In this document: positions 46,986 through 57,236 of the stretch, piece by piece
How the letters are laid out: each line of letters opens with the position of its first letter
Numbering within the stretch: position 1 is the first letter of the stretch
Origin: Prostheceraeus crozeri
Lineage: Eukaryota; Platyhelminthes; Polycladida; Euryleptidae
Direction of reading: 5' to 3'
Assembly (NCBI GenBank): GCA_907163375.1
Contig: CAJQUW010007964.1
Location: 5,001-69,000 of the forward strand
DNA length: 64,000 nucleotides
The notes under the pieces: generated by a model
What the model saw: the letters and a program-made list of their open reading frames with translations, nothing else
Told to the model about the DNA's origin: nothing
Databases searched by the model: none
Translations under genes and position numbers: made by a program

Positions 46986-47261
46986 GTAGACTGGGTTGAG
47001 TACATTGCGTTTCGGAACGTCTATGATCGAACTTGTGCGACTTGGTTCTGAGTACTTGGGTACGTACCGATAGACGTCCGTTGTTTGATTTTGAATGGGT
47101 TTGCTCAATTGCGACTATTGTGACAATTATTTTAAATGTAGCACTATTTAGATGTGAAACGTTAATGTGCAGTTATGATTTAGTTGCTCCCCAATAAGAA
47201 AACCAATTCCAGAACTATGTTTAAAATGAAAAAGACAAGAGATTTACAATGTAAGTTTAAT

Positions 47262-47552
47262 TTAAGCATTAAAAATAAATGATGGGTACAGATCACGTCC
47301 CTCAGGCGACTCCATGATCTTTAGGAAGTCATCACACCATTCATGAAATGTCTGATTGTTGGTGAAGTCATGCTCACACTCGTGTACCGGACACTTCACT
47401 GATAGTCCACTCCGCCTTTGAAGTGCTGTCACAGTTAAAGTTTTCCATAGGGCCACTTTGCAGCCGCAACAGAGATGCACGGTCATATCCAACTGACCTC
47501 CCATAATGACTTGGCTGTCATTTTGAAAATAGAATAAAGGTTTTGAGGACAT
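47262..47552 (-). CDS. Small zinc-ribbon-like protein, unknown
   Basis: A 96-codon open frame. Cysteines and histidines are spaced HLCCGC ... CPVHEC ... H, suggesting one zinc-binding unit, followed by an acidic/aromatic C-terminus (WCDDFLKIMESPEGRDLYP). It is divergently paired with the gene at 47775 and shares its promoter region: a strong TATA box lies 57-67 bp upstream of the ATG on the minus strand. The compact promoter and size suit a viral early gene. Likely an accessory gene of the Polinton-like element; function unknown. Confidence 0.55.
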   Translation of the reverse strand: MSSKPLFYFQNDSQVIMGGQLDMTVHLCCGCKVALWKTLTVTALQRRSGLSVKCPVHECEHDFTNNQTFHEWCDDFLKIMESPEGRDLYPSFIFNA

Positions 47553-47579
47553 GCTTCTTGTTATGGAACGTTGAGGATA

Positions 47580-47730
47580 AGTACTTAGCAGTTTGGAACA
47601 ATGACATCCTTTATATAGTTATATAGTCATTAGGGAAGTTCGGTGCCTCTCTGATTGGCTGTTAGGATTTCCTTTGTTTGAAAAGTATATAAGTCCGAGG
47701 TTTGTACCAATTCTTATCAAAGGTTCTAAT
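47580..47730. promoter_or_regulatory. Bidirectional promoter
   Basis: Minus-strand CTATATAAAGG (47619-47609) and plus-strand TATATAAG (47686-47693) are two good TATA boxes facing outward, about 70 bp apart. An inverted CCAAT (ATTGG, 47654-47658) sits between them. An initiator-like TTATCAA lies 27 bp downstream of the plus-strand TATA. Confidence 0.75.
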
Positions 47731-47774
47731 CCTCACGTTTACAAGTTACCATTATTTTAAATCTACAAGTCATT

Positions 47775-48242
47775 ATGGATCGCAAACAGGAAGCTGCAGT
47801 TGAGAACGGTACTGCTGATCGTACCACTTCACCTCAATCGCCAATGGAACGTACCAATACACCTCCCCAATCTCCGATGGAGCGATCTACAACACCAAAC
47901 GAGCCGGTGGTGTTCACCTAAGCCCCTGCATCGCCCGACTACTCGAGTGATGATAGTGACGTATCAATCGAGACGATGCGGCACATGAATAAAAAGTCCA
48001 TGAGAACGCCACTATATGGAAGGGTCACTGTCAAAGTAAAGAACGCGCCGAAGAAATACCACACCAAACGGGTCTTCATGCGAATGGAGCCGAACGAGCG
48101 GAACCTCACAACCGCTCTCGAATTTTCAATCATTGACCTTGACACACCACGTCACTGTCCCTGTGCGCCCAAAAAGACCAGGATCCATGTGCAAGTGGAC
48201 TTGAAAAAACTTGTACCCTTTCCTTACCTTGATGACATTTAG
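47775..48242 (+). pseudogene. Accessory gene with phospho-motif repeats, unknown
   Basis: The N-terminus has a repeated SPMERxxTPP-type unit (TTSPQSPMERTNTPPQSPME), with several SP/TP sites that proline-directed kinases could phosphorylate. A short acidic stretch (PDYSSDDSDVS) follows, then a basic domain (VTVKVKNAPKKYHTKRVF) and a C-terminal HCPCAPKKTRIHVQVDL part. No family recognised. It has its own TATA box 82 bp upstream and is divergent from the 47262 gene. Probably part of the Polinton-like element; it looks slightly broken. Role unknown; the acidic-plus-basic layout would suit a regulator. Confidence 0.5.
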
Positions 48243-49465
48243 TGTGTTTTTTAATCTCTTTATTTAATATTCATTTGTATATATGAACAGACTTGTTTTA
48301 TCATTTCACAAATCGGTCTTCAATTAAGGTCTGAATGGGAAAGGGGAATAACTATCTACAATTAATGATGTTCAATAACTGAATTGAAACAAAAAAAATC
48401 AAATATGAAGACTTCAACTTGAAATAAATAGGAACATATAACTTTTAAATAAACAGTTATGTTGTTAATTTTAAAATGCTTGTAGCAGTCCAGGATGATA
48501 TCATGCATGTGTCATACACGACACCATAAGAATGAGAATGAAAAGACCTTTCGAATGATATAAGGTATGTACCTATTCGATGGGAAAATCCTAGTTGTAT
48601 GCAACTGTATGTAAGCAGACAAATGTTAGATTTTTAAATTCACTAACTTTTTAGCCCATTCTTTAAAGGTATGTAGCTCTCCAGTTATATGTCATACATG
48701 TGTCATACAATGCACCATTAGAATCAGAATGAAAAGAGCATTCGAATGATATATTGTATGTACCCATTTGATGAAAAAATCCTAGTTGTATGCATCTGTA
48801 TGCAACTTGAAAAATTCCAAGTTTTTTTTACAAAAATGACTAAGTTTACAAATTTTCAAAGTTAAAGTTTTACAACTAAAAATTACCATAATATACAAAC
48901 CTCTACACTTGACCTTAGACCTGACCTTGAACTTTGACCTTCATACACTTCATACACGGCGGGGGGTGCCTCAAAATTTCTCGGGCGCTTCGCGCACTCG
49001 AAAATTTATTTACCCATGGGTTCCGGCTGCCATAGATACTCTTCTTGCTTCCCAAACCCTAACCCTAGTATTTCAATTTGATTATTTGAATTTTGTCGCG
49101 AAATTCGAATTTTCGAAAGTCTTTAAATTTGAATTTTCGAATTTTGGCGCGAAATTTGAATTTTCGAAATTTTAGTGTTCTATTCAAATTACACGTTTCA
49201 TATCTTCAAATATGAATCATTATATGACTATTAATAATAACATGTATATCAAAATAATATATCAGTCCATCAGTTCATATTACTTTGAATTCACTCTACT
49301 GTTTACATGTAAAAATCTTTCAACACATGATGGTACTTCCATTTCTAAGGTTAAAAATAAACCAGCTGTTCCAATTTTTGTTTGAGTTATCAATTTTGTT
49401 TAACTGTACTGATGCAATGATGTGATCTCATAAAGTCTTTGTTCATAGTTGCTTTGTGAATTTAA
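48243..49465. other. Non-coding with repeats
   Basis: Two similar blocks of about 180 bp (48481-48640 and 48670-48815) share TCATAC(A)TGTGTCATACA, AAAAGA, ATTCGAATGATAT and CCTAGTTGTATGCA. At 49085-49172 there are four AATTTGAATTTTCGAA-type units. AACCCTAACCCTAG at 49056 is only two telomere-like units. Confidence 0.7.
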
Positions 49466-49474
49466 TATATAAAG
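49466..49474 (+). promoter_or_regulatory. TATA box of spliced accessory gene
   Basis: TATATAAAG; an initiator-like TTCACTC follows 28 bp downstream. A short 5' leader exon ends at 49577 (CTGAA|GTGAGT). Confidence 0.7.
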
Positions 49475-49489
49475 AACTTGCACACATCA

Positions 49490-52329
49490 GATCTTCACTC
49501 ATTTTTGAATTATTCAGTGTCCATAGCAGACGTCGTTCTTCGTTCCTCCGTTCTCCGGTTCATATTACAATTCTGAAGTGAGTTTCATTGTCATGTTGTG
49601 CTACTTTATAGGATATTCGGGAGTAGTAACATTATTAAGTTCTTATAACCAAATAGCTTTAAATATAGAAGCCTGGGTTTTATGATAGGAACACTTTATG
49701 TTACATTATTAACCATGTTTTTTTTTATTTTCTTCCTATATTAAATCATCCAGAAGAGACATGATTGTATAAGTCTGAGTAAAAGTGCAATTGACATCCG
49801 TATTTTCACACATTGTTTCTAAATAAAAAGATGCTGATAGCAGATGCATGAGATTCAAATTTGTTTAATTAAACGAATTGATTAACCGTTGAAATTTCCG
49901 AAATCTCACTTTCATTATATTTATTTCAAATTAAATAAATATAAATCAGCTGCTTCCGTAAAATTCAAGCTTGTTTAATTAAACCAATTGAGAAATGGTT
50001 CAAATTTTCGAAATCTCATTTTCATTCTATTATTATTTCGAAATTAAATAATGATTAATCAGCTGCTTCCAAATTTCATGTCTTTTTATGAACAAACCCT
50101 TTCGAATGAAATTAAACTTTCGAATCTCACTTTCTATTTCATCCATGAATGTATTTCTTCTTAAGATTTGTCAAATATTGATCTAGTACTTAATAAAGCT
50201 TTGAAGATGGTTCATAAATGATTTCTCATTTAATAAGAGATTAAATTATAATAAAAATTTTTTATCCTCTACAGAAATGGTTCGACAAGAAAGCATCGCA
50301 CGGCAACGTCTCATCTTCCATTTCTGTGATACTTGTCAACTGCCCGTTCGACATGCGAACAAAAGCGGGCATAAGGAATGCTCCTTCCGAGAGGACTGCA
50401 CCTACCTCTACTGTCTCACGTGTAAGAAGTATGAAAAGAGCGATGCAAAGGCGAATAGTGACTCCGCGAAGGCCTTCATTGCCAAGCACACCCCTTGTGC
50501 TCAACTAAATGGAAGAAAGGGGATTAACTTAACCTCCAAAGTTGAGAAGAAGAAGTTGGAGCGTCTTTTTGGGAAGGAGCGACCGACTGAAGGCGTGCTT
50601 TCCCAGTTGGATGAACCTGCTCCAAAGGATAAGCCTCAAAAGTCTCGAGTTCCTAAGAGGAAAATTCCTAAGTCTCGGGAGTTCATCGATGAGACTTTTA
50701 GTGATTGTGAGGTGAGTGCCATCAATTCTACATACTGGCTTCAACGGATAACTGGCTCACAGCAGAAAAATAAAAAATACTACTTCATTGTGTATGAAAT
50801 GATTATATGTCGTTAAACATTTCAGGATGTACTGATGCCCCCACCGAAGAGAGCCAAGGTGTTGGTTCAGAAAAAACTTCGCTAAAGATGTAGGTATTTA
50901 TTGACTAATTTAATTATTTCTGTACATAATGCTTAAACATTTCAGAGTGAGCTACCTCACCCGACATAGGCTAACGAGGATATAGTGGCTGAAAAATTGC
51001 GGAATGTAAGCATTTCAGTTATTTATTAGTTCTCAATGTGAAATTAAAACATGAATTTTTCTACTTTCAGCTGTTTCCTAGTGTTCAAAGCTGCCCAAAA
51101 ATTCCGCGCTTACCTTCACCGAGGAGCAGACTACCTTCGAGTCCCGTAAGTGTCATTACATAGGTCTCAGTCAACAATAACTGAAAATGCATCAAGTATT
51201 TTTAAGAACATACATACTTCGTCAATGAGTTGCAAACATGTCATCATATTTTTCGTTGCAGTCTATGCGATCTCTGTCGCTGAAGAAGCATCACAGAAGC
51301 TTCTTGTCTACGCCGGCGACAACAACGTCGGTAGAGGACAATGAGGAGAAACCATACTCAATTCGCGATTCATCGGATGACTCCTCAACATCGGAGGATT
51401 CGGACTCCTCATCCGAGGATGAAGCCACTACTTCAGCGACTTTATCTCCGACGTCCTCTTCCGACGAAGATGGTGATTCTGGTGTGCATGTAAGTATATG
51501 ACTGGTTAACTGCATGTGTACAGAATTGTTTTCATTAAAATTTATTTTGAAACTCACTTGATTATCAATATATTCGTCTACAATTGATTAATTCATCTTT
51601 CAGAATGATTCGGTGTCTCTTAACAAGGCGAGTGGATCCGATCAAAAAACCGCAATCCTGCAGGAGGTAAGAGGAATTCACATTTGTATCTCATTAATGT
51701 CAAAAATGGTAAATAGATGATAAACAATTGTTCCTTTCAATTACAGGACTCCGTGATGTTTGCGTCTCAAGAGAAGATCTCATTCGCTAACATCCGGGCG
51801 TCTCCTAGCTGGAATGTCCGCCTACCACTGCCGCCGATGATGACATTTTGCCCCATCCTCAGCAGCTCATATCCCAGTCGCAGCTCCTTCACCTCCAACA
51901 CCTATCCCAGCCGCAGCTCCTTCCTCTCCAACACCTCCTATCCCAGCCGCAGTTCCTAAGGCTCCTCTCCCAGTGCGCGAGTACAACGTAGACCTTGACG
52001 CAAGGACGGAGGAGGAGGACATCGAAAGCAAGTTACGGCGGTGTCAAGAGCGACTGAAACAGTCCGAGGCTCGTGATGCTCAGTTAATGGAGGACAACAG
52101 AGGTTTGGTTGAGTCCTTACAAAACATAACTCAATCAAACCTCCTGTTGGCCTCACAAGTAACAAATAGCCAACGACATGAGAAAGAGACCTTAGTCCAC
52201 GTCGAGTTCAGCGATAATACCATCCGTAGACTTAGACTGACGCGAATGGACGATTTGGGTGGCTGCAGTGAAAGCTGTAGCCACTTGAAATTATACCACA
52301 GTGGCATTGTGAAATGCATCAAGTTATAA
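49490..52329 (+). pseudogene. Multi-exon accessory regulator-like gene
   Basis: A TATA box, a non-coding leader exon (about 49490-49577), an intron ending TCCTCTACAG (50274) and then ATG at 50277. The first coding exon (145 codons) has two Cys/His clusters (FCDTCQLPVRHANKSGHKEC and DCTYLYCLTCKKYEK), probably zinc-binding, and a basic tail. A run of short exons with good GT..AG borders follows, all apparently phase 0. One carries PPPKRAKV, like a nuclear localisation signal; another is strongly acidic/serine-rich (SEDSDSSSEDE). The last part has Ala-Pro repeats (PAAAPSSPTPPIPAAVP), a coiled coil and a conserved-looking end (CSESCSHLKLYHSGIVK). The combination suggests a nuclear regulator. It lies just left of the polymerase and is probably Polinton cargo; somewhat broken. 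Family unknown. Confidence 0.55.
49852..50075. repeat. Two ~110-bp tandem units inside first intron
   Basis: Units share TTGTTTAATTAAAC(G/C)AATTGA, GAAATCTCA(C/T)TTTCATT and AATCAGCTGCTTCC; a degraded third follows to about 50150. Confidence 0.8.
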
Positions 52330-52446
52330 CTTCTTTTTACTTTTGGAAAAAAATAGATTGCTTTAAATTTTATGTTTTCTCTTTACAAAAGATCGGAACA
52401 TATGGTATTGGCTGGTGATGACGCTGACGTCATTAGATGGTAGATG

Positions 52447-52454
52447 TATATAAG
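52447..52454 (+). promoter_or_regulatory. TATA box of polymerase gene
   Basis: TATATAAG, 39 bp upstream of the ATG at 52486, with initiator-like CTCATCAA about 26 bp downstream. Same TATA form as the promoter at 47686. Confidence 0.75.
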
Positions 52455-52485
52455 GGCTTGCTAATTTCAATCCTCATCAATAATC

Positions 52486-55400
52486 ATGGTTGTCTGTACC
52501 AAGTGTGGGAAAGTGTTCACTCTCATAGGCAATTTGCAACGTCATGAAAAATTTTGTAAGTTAGGAAAAACGTATCAATGTAGCAAGTGTCCATATAAGA
52601 CGAATAGGATAGATAATCTTAAGAGGCATAAACTTGTATGCAATAATAAACCGAATGATAGCATAACGGAGTCAAATTCAAATAATCAAAATAGATCTAC
52701 TTCTAAGCCAACAACCAGCGCTTCAACTAACATACAAAACTTTATGCAATACTGCTCTCGGTGTGGCATATAGTAAGTGGACATCTGAGCTAAACATGGA
52801 AGGCATTTCCACCCCAGTATCAATCAAAGATATTTCAAAATTTGAGAAAAATAATGATATTAAAATTAACATTCACTTTTATGAAAATGGACTCAAAGGT
52901 GTTCGTTACAATAGTAACTTTACTGGTAGGCAAACGGTTAATATTTTGCTAATTCTAAACAATAGAGCAGCACACTATTGTGGAATTCCAAAGTTGTCAA
53001 GATTGTATCGGAGAACTTTAAAAAGACATAAATACTTCTGCGAAAGATGCAGTCATTCACATATAAGACAACACTAGAACGACACTTCCAGTTTTTTTTC
53101 ATTCGAGGAAAAGCACAAATAGAAAAAATGCCATCGGATCTAAAAGTACCAACAAGTAGCATGGAATATCAACTAAGTCCTCCTTTAGTAATTTATGCAG
53201 ATATAGAGTGCTACATTGATAATAAAATACATAAACCTGCGGCCATTGGAGCTTATCATGTCTGGCATAATGCCCTTCAATCGAAATTTGAAAACAAGTA
53301 TTACCTCTTTGAGGGAGAAAATTGCATTATTAGTTTCTTGCACCACTTAGAAACCGTAGGCCAAGACTTATATGACAACCAATGTGCAACAACTAGGCAG
53401 CCAATGACACTGTCAGCGGATGAAAAAGCACGCCATGAGAATGCAGAATGTTGCAACAAATGTAAATCGAAATTCAGCGATGAAGTCATAAAAGTTCGTG
53501 ATCATGATCATATCACCGAACGATATAGGCAAACATTATGTAGGAAATGCAATCTCCGGTTAAGACTTAACAGACGGGAGCTCCCCATATTTTTCCACAA
53601 TTTTAAAAATTATGATAGTCACATCGTTTGCTATAAAGCGATTGGAAGAATGAAATCTTGCAAATTAGATGTTGTAGCAGCAACTGCTGAAAAATATATA
53701 ACTTTATCCGCCAGTGTCCCTGTCAATGAATACAAAGGGAAGACAGTATACTTTAAACTAAAATTCTTAGACTCATATCAATTTCTAATTACATCCTTGA
53801 GTGAATTAGCCAAGGGCTTGCAAACGTATGAGCATGTAGAGACATTAAGGGTAGAATTTCCACAATTAAGTGATAATGTTTTATATCAGAAGGGAGTGTT
53901 TCCATATTCATACTTCAAAAACACGATGACGGAAGACTGTCTACCACCACAATTTGAATTCTATAATGATCTTACTCGTGAGCACTGTTCCGATAGTGAA
54001 TATGAACACGCTAACAAGGCATGGATAGAATTTAATTGTAGCACATTTGGTGATTACATGCTGGCATATCTGAAGTTAGATGTTTTATTGTTGGCAGACA
54101 TATTTGAAGTGTTTAGAGCATTGAGTCAACGTGAGGATGACGTCGACCCTGTACATTTTGTCAGTCTCCCACATCTTAGCTTTACCTCAGCACTAAATTT
54201 CTCTTCCAATGATCCCCACACTACATACAAGATGAAAATATGTACAATCTATTTGAACGAGGAATTAGAGGGGGTATGACTTTCACCAACATTCACCGAG
54301 CGCGTGCACGCATTGAGGAATTAGGAAATAATACACATGAAAGTCGACATTTGACCTACTTAGATGTCAATAACCTTTACGGTTCTTCACTCAGTAGGAA
54401 TCTACCCCACTCAAATTTCAAATGGTTGAATGAAAGTGAATTAGATAATTTTTTAAATGAAGAAAATGTTCAAAATATAGATGATGGTGAAATCGGCTAC
54501 ATTTTTGATTTAGATTTAGAGTATCCTGCAGCCATTCATGATGACACTGCCGATTTCCCATTAGCTCCAGAAATGCAGATGATTGAAAAGAGAATGTTTT
54601 CACACTATATGAAAAATCTATATGAAAAAGTAAGACCAAATACACATTTTTCTTCTATCAAGAAACTTCTGCTCCATCAATTTGATAGGGAAAATTATGT
54701 AGTCCACTACTCAATTTTAAAATTTTACTTGACCATGGGCATGAGAATCAAGAAGATTCATAGTGGCATAAAATTCACATAAAAGCCTTGGTTAGAAACA
54801 TACATTGATATGAACTCTCAAAAGAGGGCTAAATCAAACACTGACTTCGAAAAGTTATTCCACAAATTGAAAAATAATTCTTTATATGGTAAAACAATAG
54901 AAAATGTAAGGAGAAGGAAAAAATTTAAACTAGTCAACAATGAGAAACAGCTACTGAAATTGTCAAATCATCCTCTCTATGTTCAACACAAAATATTTGA
55001 TGAAGATCTGGTTGGTATGGAAATGTACAAACCTTCAATAGTTTCAAATAAATTAATTTATGTTGGTCAAGCAGTACTTGACTATAGTAAGTTGGAAATG
55101 TATCAATTATATTACAATGATCTAAAAGGATGTCCACTGATAAATAGAACGCGGCTTTGTGGAGGTGATACCGACAGTTTCTTCCTATATTTATACACAT
55201 CGCCATCTGTCCGTCTGGAAGATATACTTCTATACTTCGGTGAAAAGTTTGACTCTTCAAACTATGACAGTCATCACCGACTATACTCAACTACAAACAA
55301 AGCTAGATTAGGTTGTTTTAAGGATGAGTGTGCTGGAAAGTTGCTTGAGGAAATGATCCTACTAAAACCGAAAATGTATTCAATGAAATATCTAGACTCT

Positions 55401-55640
55401 ACAAATCATAGCATCAAACGTGCAAAAGGAATTCAGAGAGCAGCAGTTAAAAAATTGAAACATAATGACTATAGGAGTGTCTATTATAGTGATAATGATA
55501 CAACTGAAGATATGACAATTATAAATTCAAAAAATCACATAGCACAAAATCATTTAGGAAGCGAGGTCTTTCACTTTGGGAGGATAAGCGCTGTTGGCTG
55601 GATAAAAATTTATCATTACCATATGGACACTACAGCCTAG
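52486..55640 (+). pseudogene. Polinton protein-primed DNA polymerase B
   Basis: This replicative polymerase copies the element from terminal-protein primers. Landmarks in order: two N-terminal C2H2-type fingers (CTKCGKVFTLIGNLQRH; CSKCPYKTNRIDNLKRH) near 52500-52640; exonuclease motif I VIYADIECY (about 53195); an HNH/endonuclease VII-like metal site (CCNKCKSKF ... VRDHDHITERYR ... CRKCNLRLR, about 53450-53565), a typical Polinton polymerase insert; FFHNFKNYDSHIV (exo II); YLKLDVLLLADIFE (exo III, about 54065); palm motif A TYLDVNNLYG (about 54360); motif B KLKNNSLYGKTIENV (about 54870); motif C GGDTDSFFLYL (about 55165). A polyadenylation-type AATAAA lies at about 55704. The gene is broken, with several breaks, as part of a fossil element. 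Confidence 0.93.
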
Positions 55641-55897
55641 GTCTTCCCCCACCGTCGAAGAGAAGGAGATGCCTTCCTGTCACAGGTGATGTAGAATAAG
55701 TCTAAATAAAAACAATACAATATTCCACTTGTAATAGATCTTGCGATTGCTGCATCTTCCGACATGTAGCAACACTTACTAATACATAAGTAGTCTTACT
55801 AAAATTGAAATTTCTACATCTTTCCGATATGTAGAAATGATTACTAATGATTACTAGTGTTCGAAAACATCGTGGCGTTTGCATTAGTATTGACTAA
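55641..55897. other. Intergenic spacer with AATAAA
   Basis: Holds the AATAAA near 55704 and two similar short stretches (TCTTCCGACATGTAG and TCTTTCCGATATGTAG). Confidence 0.6.
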
Positions 55898-56125
55898 TTG
55901 CCTTCACTGAAAGACTTCGCTGATCTCATTGGCAACCATAAGACTCGGATCAAGATTCCTCTCGATGACAAGGTATGGATAAAGTGTGATTCAACAGTCA
56001 AACTATACGTCTGCTCACCAAAGCGGGAAGATGTTGAATATCGATTTCTTCGTTTCAGTGACGCCACATGGGAAACCTTTACAAGGGAGATACTACCACA
56101 GATAACGTCATTCATTAAAGATGGA
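55898..56125 (+). pseudogene. PC4-like coactivator segment
   Basis: About 75 residues beginning MPSLKDFADLIGNHKTRIKI then PLDDKVWIKC, VKLYVCSPKRED, and ending RFSDATWETFTREILPQITS. The pattern (short beta strands, then a strand-turn and a helix starting with xxxxW and amphipathic E/L/I) resembles the PC4/Sub1 single-strand DNA-binding coactivator core, where the helix begins with LxxxQW. This is a remote similarity read by eye. It lies directly before a TBP-like region on the same strand, which raises the plausibility of a transcription role. Part of the Polinton fossil. Confidence 0.4.
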
Positions 56126-56690
56126 GGACATCAAACGGTTGGAAGTTGTAAATCGGATGTTAACTGCAAAAGCAAACTCAAAACTCAATCTACAAGAGAT
56201 CGAGAGGAATATACCCAACCGAAAACAATGGTTGCTGATAAAACGCAAATTGAAGCCGACAACGAGCTTGCATCTTGGAAGACCCTCAATGTTAACATGG
56301 AGGATTCAGAGGAAGGATAAATCTCTCACTATCCTATTCTTTCCAAATGGAACAATCCAATGTATTGGAAGGGTCATGGAAGGTGATCTCTGATATCTAC
56401 ACTTAACTTTGGAACATTTACTTGGTGATTCATTATCTGATTGGAAAGTGAAGACAATGACCGTGTTATGTGAATTGCACTATCACTATGACTTCCGTAA
56501 AGTTACATCATCACATAATCTAACTTATGAAGTGGAATTATTTCCAGCAGCTCAATTGAATAACTGGCATCCATATCATGTTCATGTGTTCCATAATGGA
56601 AAGATTGTGATAACCGGCATTAAAGACATAAGTGATGTGCCTCCCATCATATGTGATTTGAAAAAATGTTTCATGAAAACCAAATTGTAG
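56121..56690 (+). pseudogene. TATA-binding-protein-like region (two lobes)
   Basis: TBP is a saddle of two direct repeats, each ending in a strand pair with a [IV]FxSGKxVxTG signature. Here the first lobe reads VVNRMLTAKANSKLNLQEIE (compare TBP's VxNxVSTxxLxxKLDLxxI) and later TILFFPNGTIQCIG. The second lobe reads WKVKTMTVLCEL, then LTYEVELFPAAQL (TBP: SYEPELFPGL) and HVHVFHNGKIVITGIKDISD (TBP: LIFxSGKxVxTGAK) with a closing helix CDLKKCF. Both lobes, in order and at the right spacing, make a chance match unlikely. TBPs position RNA polymerase at TATA boxes; several genes in this element have strong TATA boxes. Part of the Polinton fossil; broken. I do not recall a TBP as a standard Polinton gene. 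Confidence 0.75.
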
Positions 56691-57236
56691 ATTTTATATA
56701 TATGTGAATAGATAATGAAATATGAACATGTTTTTGTTTTCCTTATAAACCCTTGTTTTGGAAAAAAAGAGGAAGTTAATGATACAACATAAAACTTTAT
56801 TTCAAAACTGTTTCGACTTTTACAGTTATTTTTCAATGGTCTCTCGTTGAAAAAATAGAGTACATAGCCACCGCACATTAGAGATGTATTACTTTGAAGT
56901 GGGAACGATGTCACTTTTCTAACAGTCCAGGAGAACCTGTTCATCCATAATGCGATATCATGTAAACGAGGTTGATTAAGAGAGTCAAAATATTCGGCCA
57001 CTTTATAACGATTGATGTATACAGCAATCCAATGTTTACCAGGAAGATTGTTGCTGTCCGTATTGATGATAAGCGAACAAGGATAGAAAGGAATTCAATC
57101 AGGTAAATTATCTCTAGAAAAGACATTGAGAAATATTGTCTTGGAGTAGGAATGAGCTTTCCTCATTTTCCTCAAGATTTCTATGTTGCTTAAGTTACTC
57201 ATCTCTGATAGCTGACAGTCACGTCTCTCATTCTTG
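56691..57236. other. Gap between convergent gene sets
   Basis: Plus-strand genes end at 56690 and minus-strand genes end at 57237. An open frame on the minus strand (57001-56582) has no domain and partly overlaps the TBP-like region; not called. Confidence 0.45.

Noticed and set aside
49050-49070. Telomere-like AACCCTAACCCT
   Set aside because: Only two units, in a repeat-rich gap; not a telomeric array.
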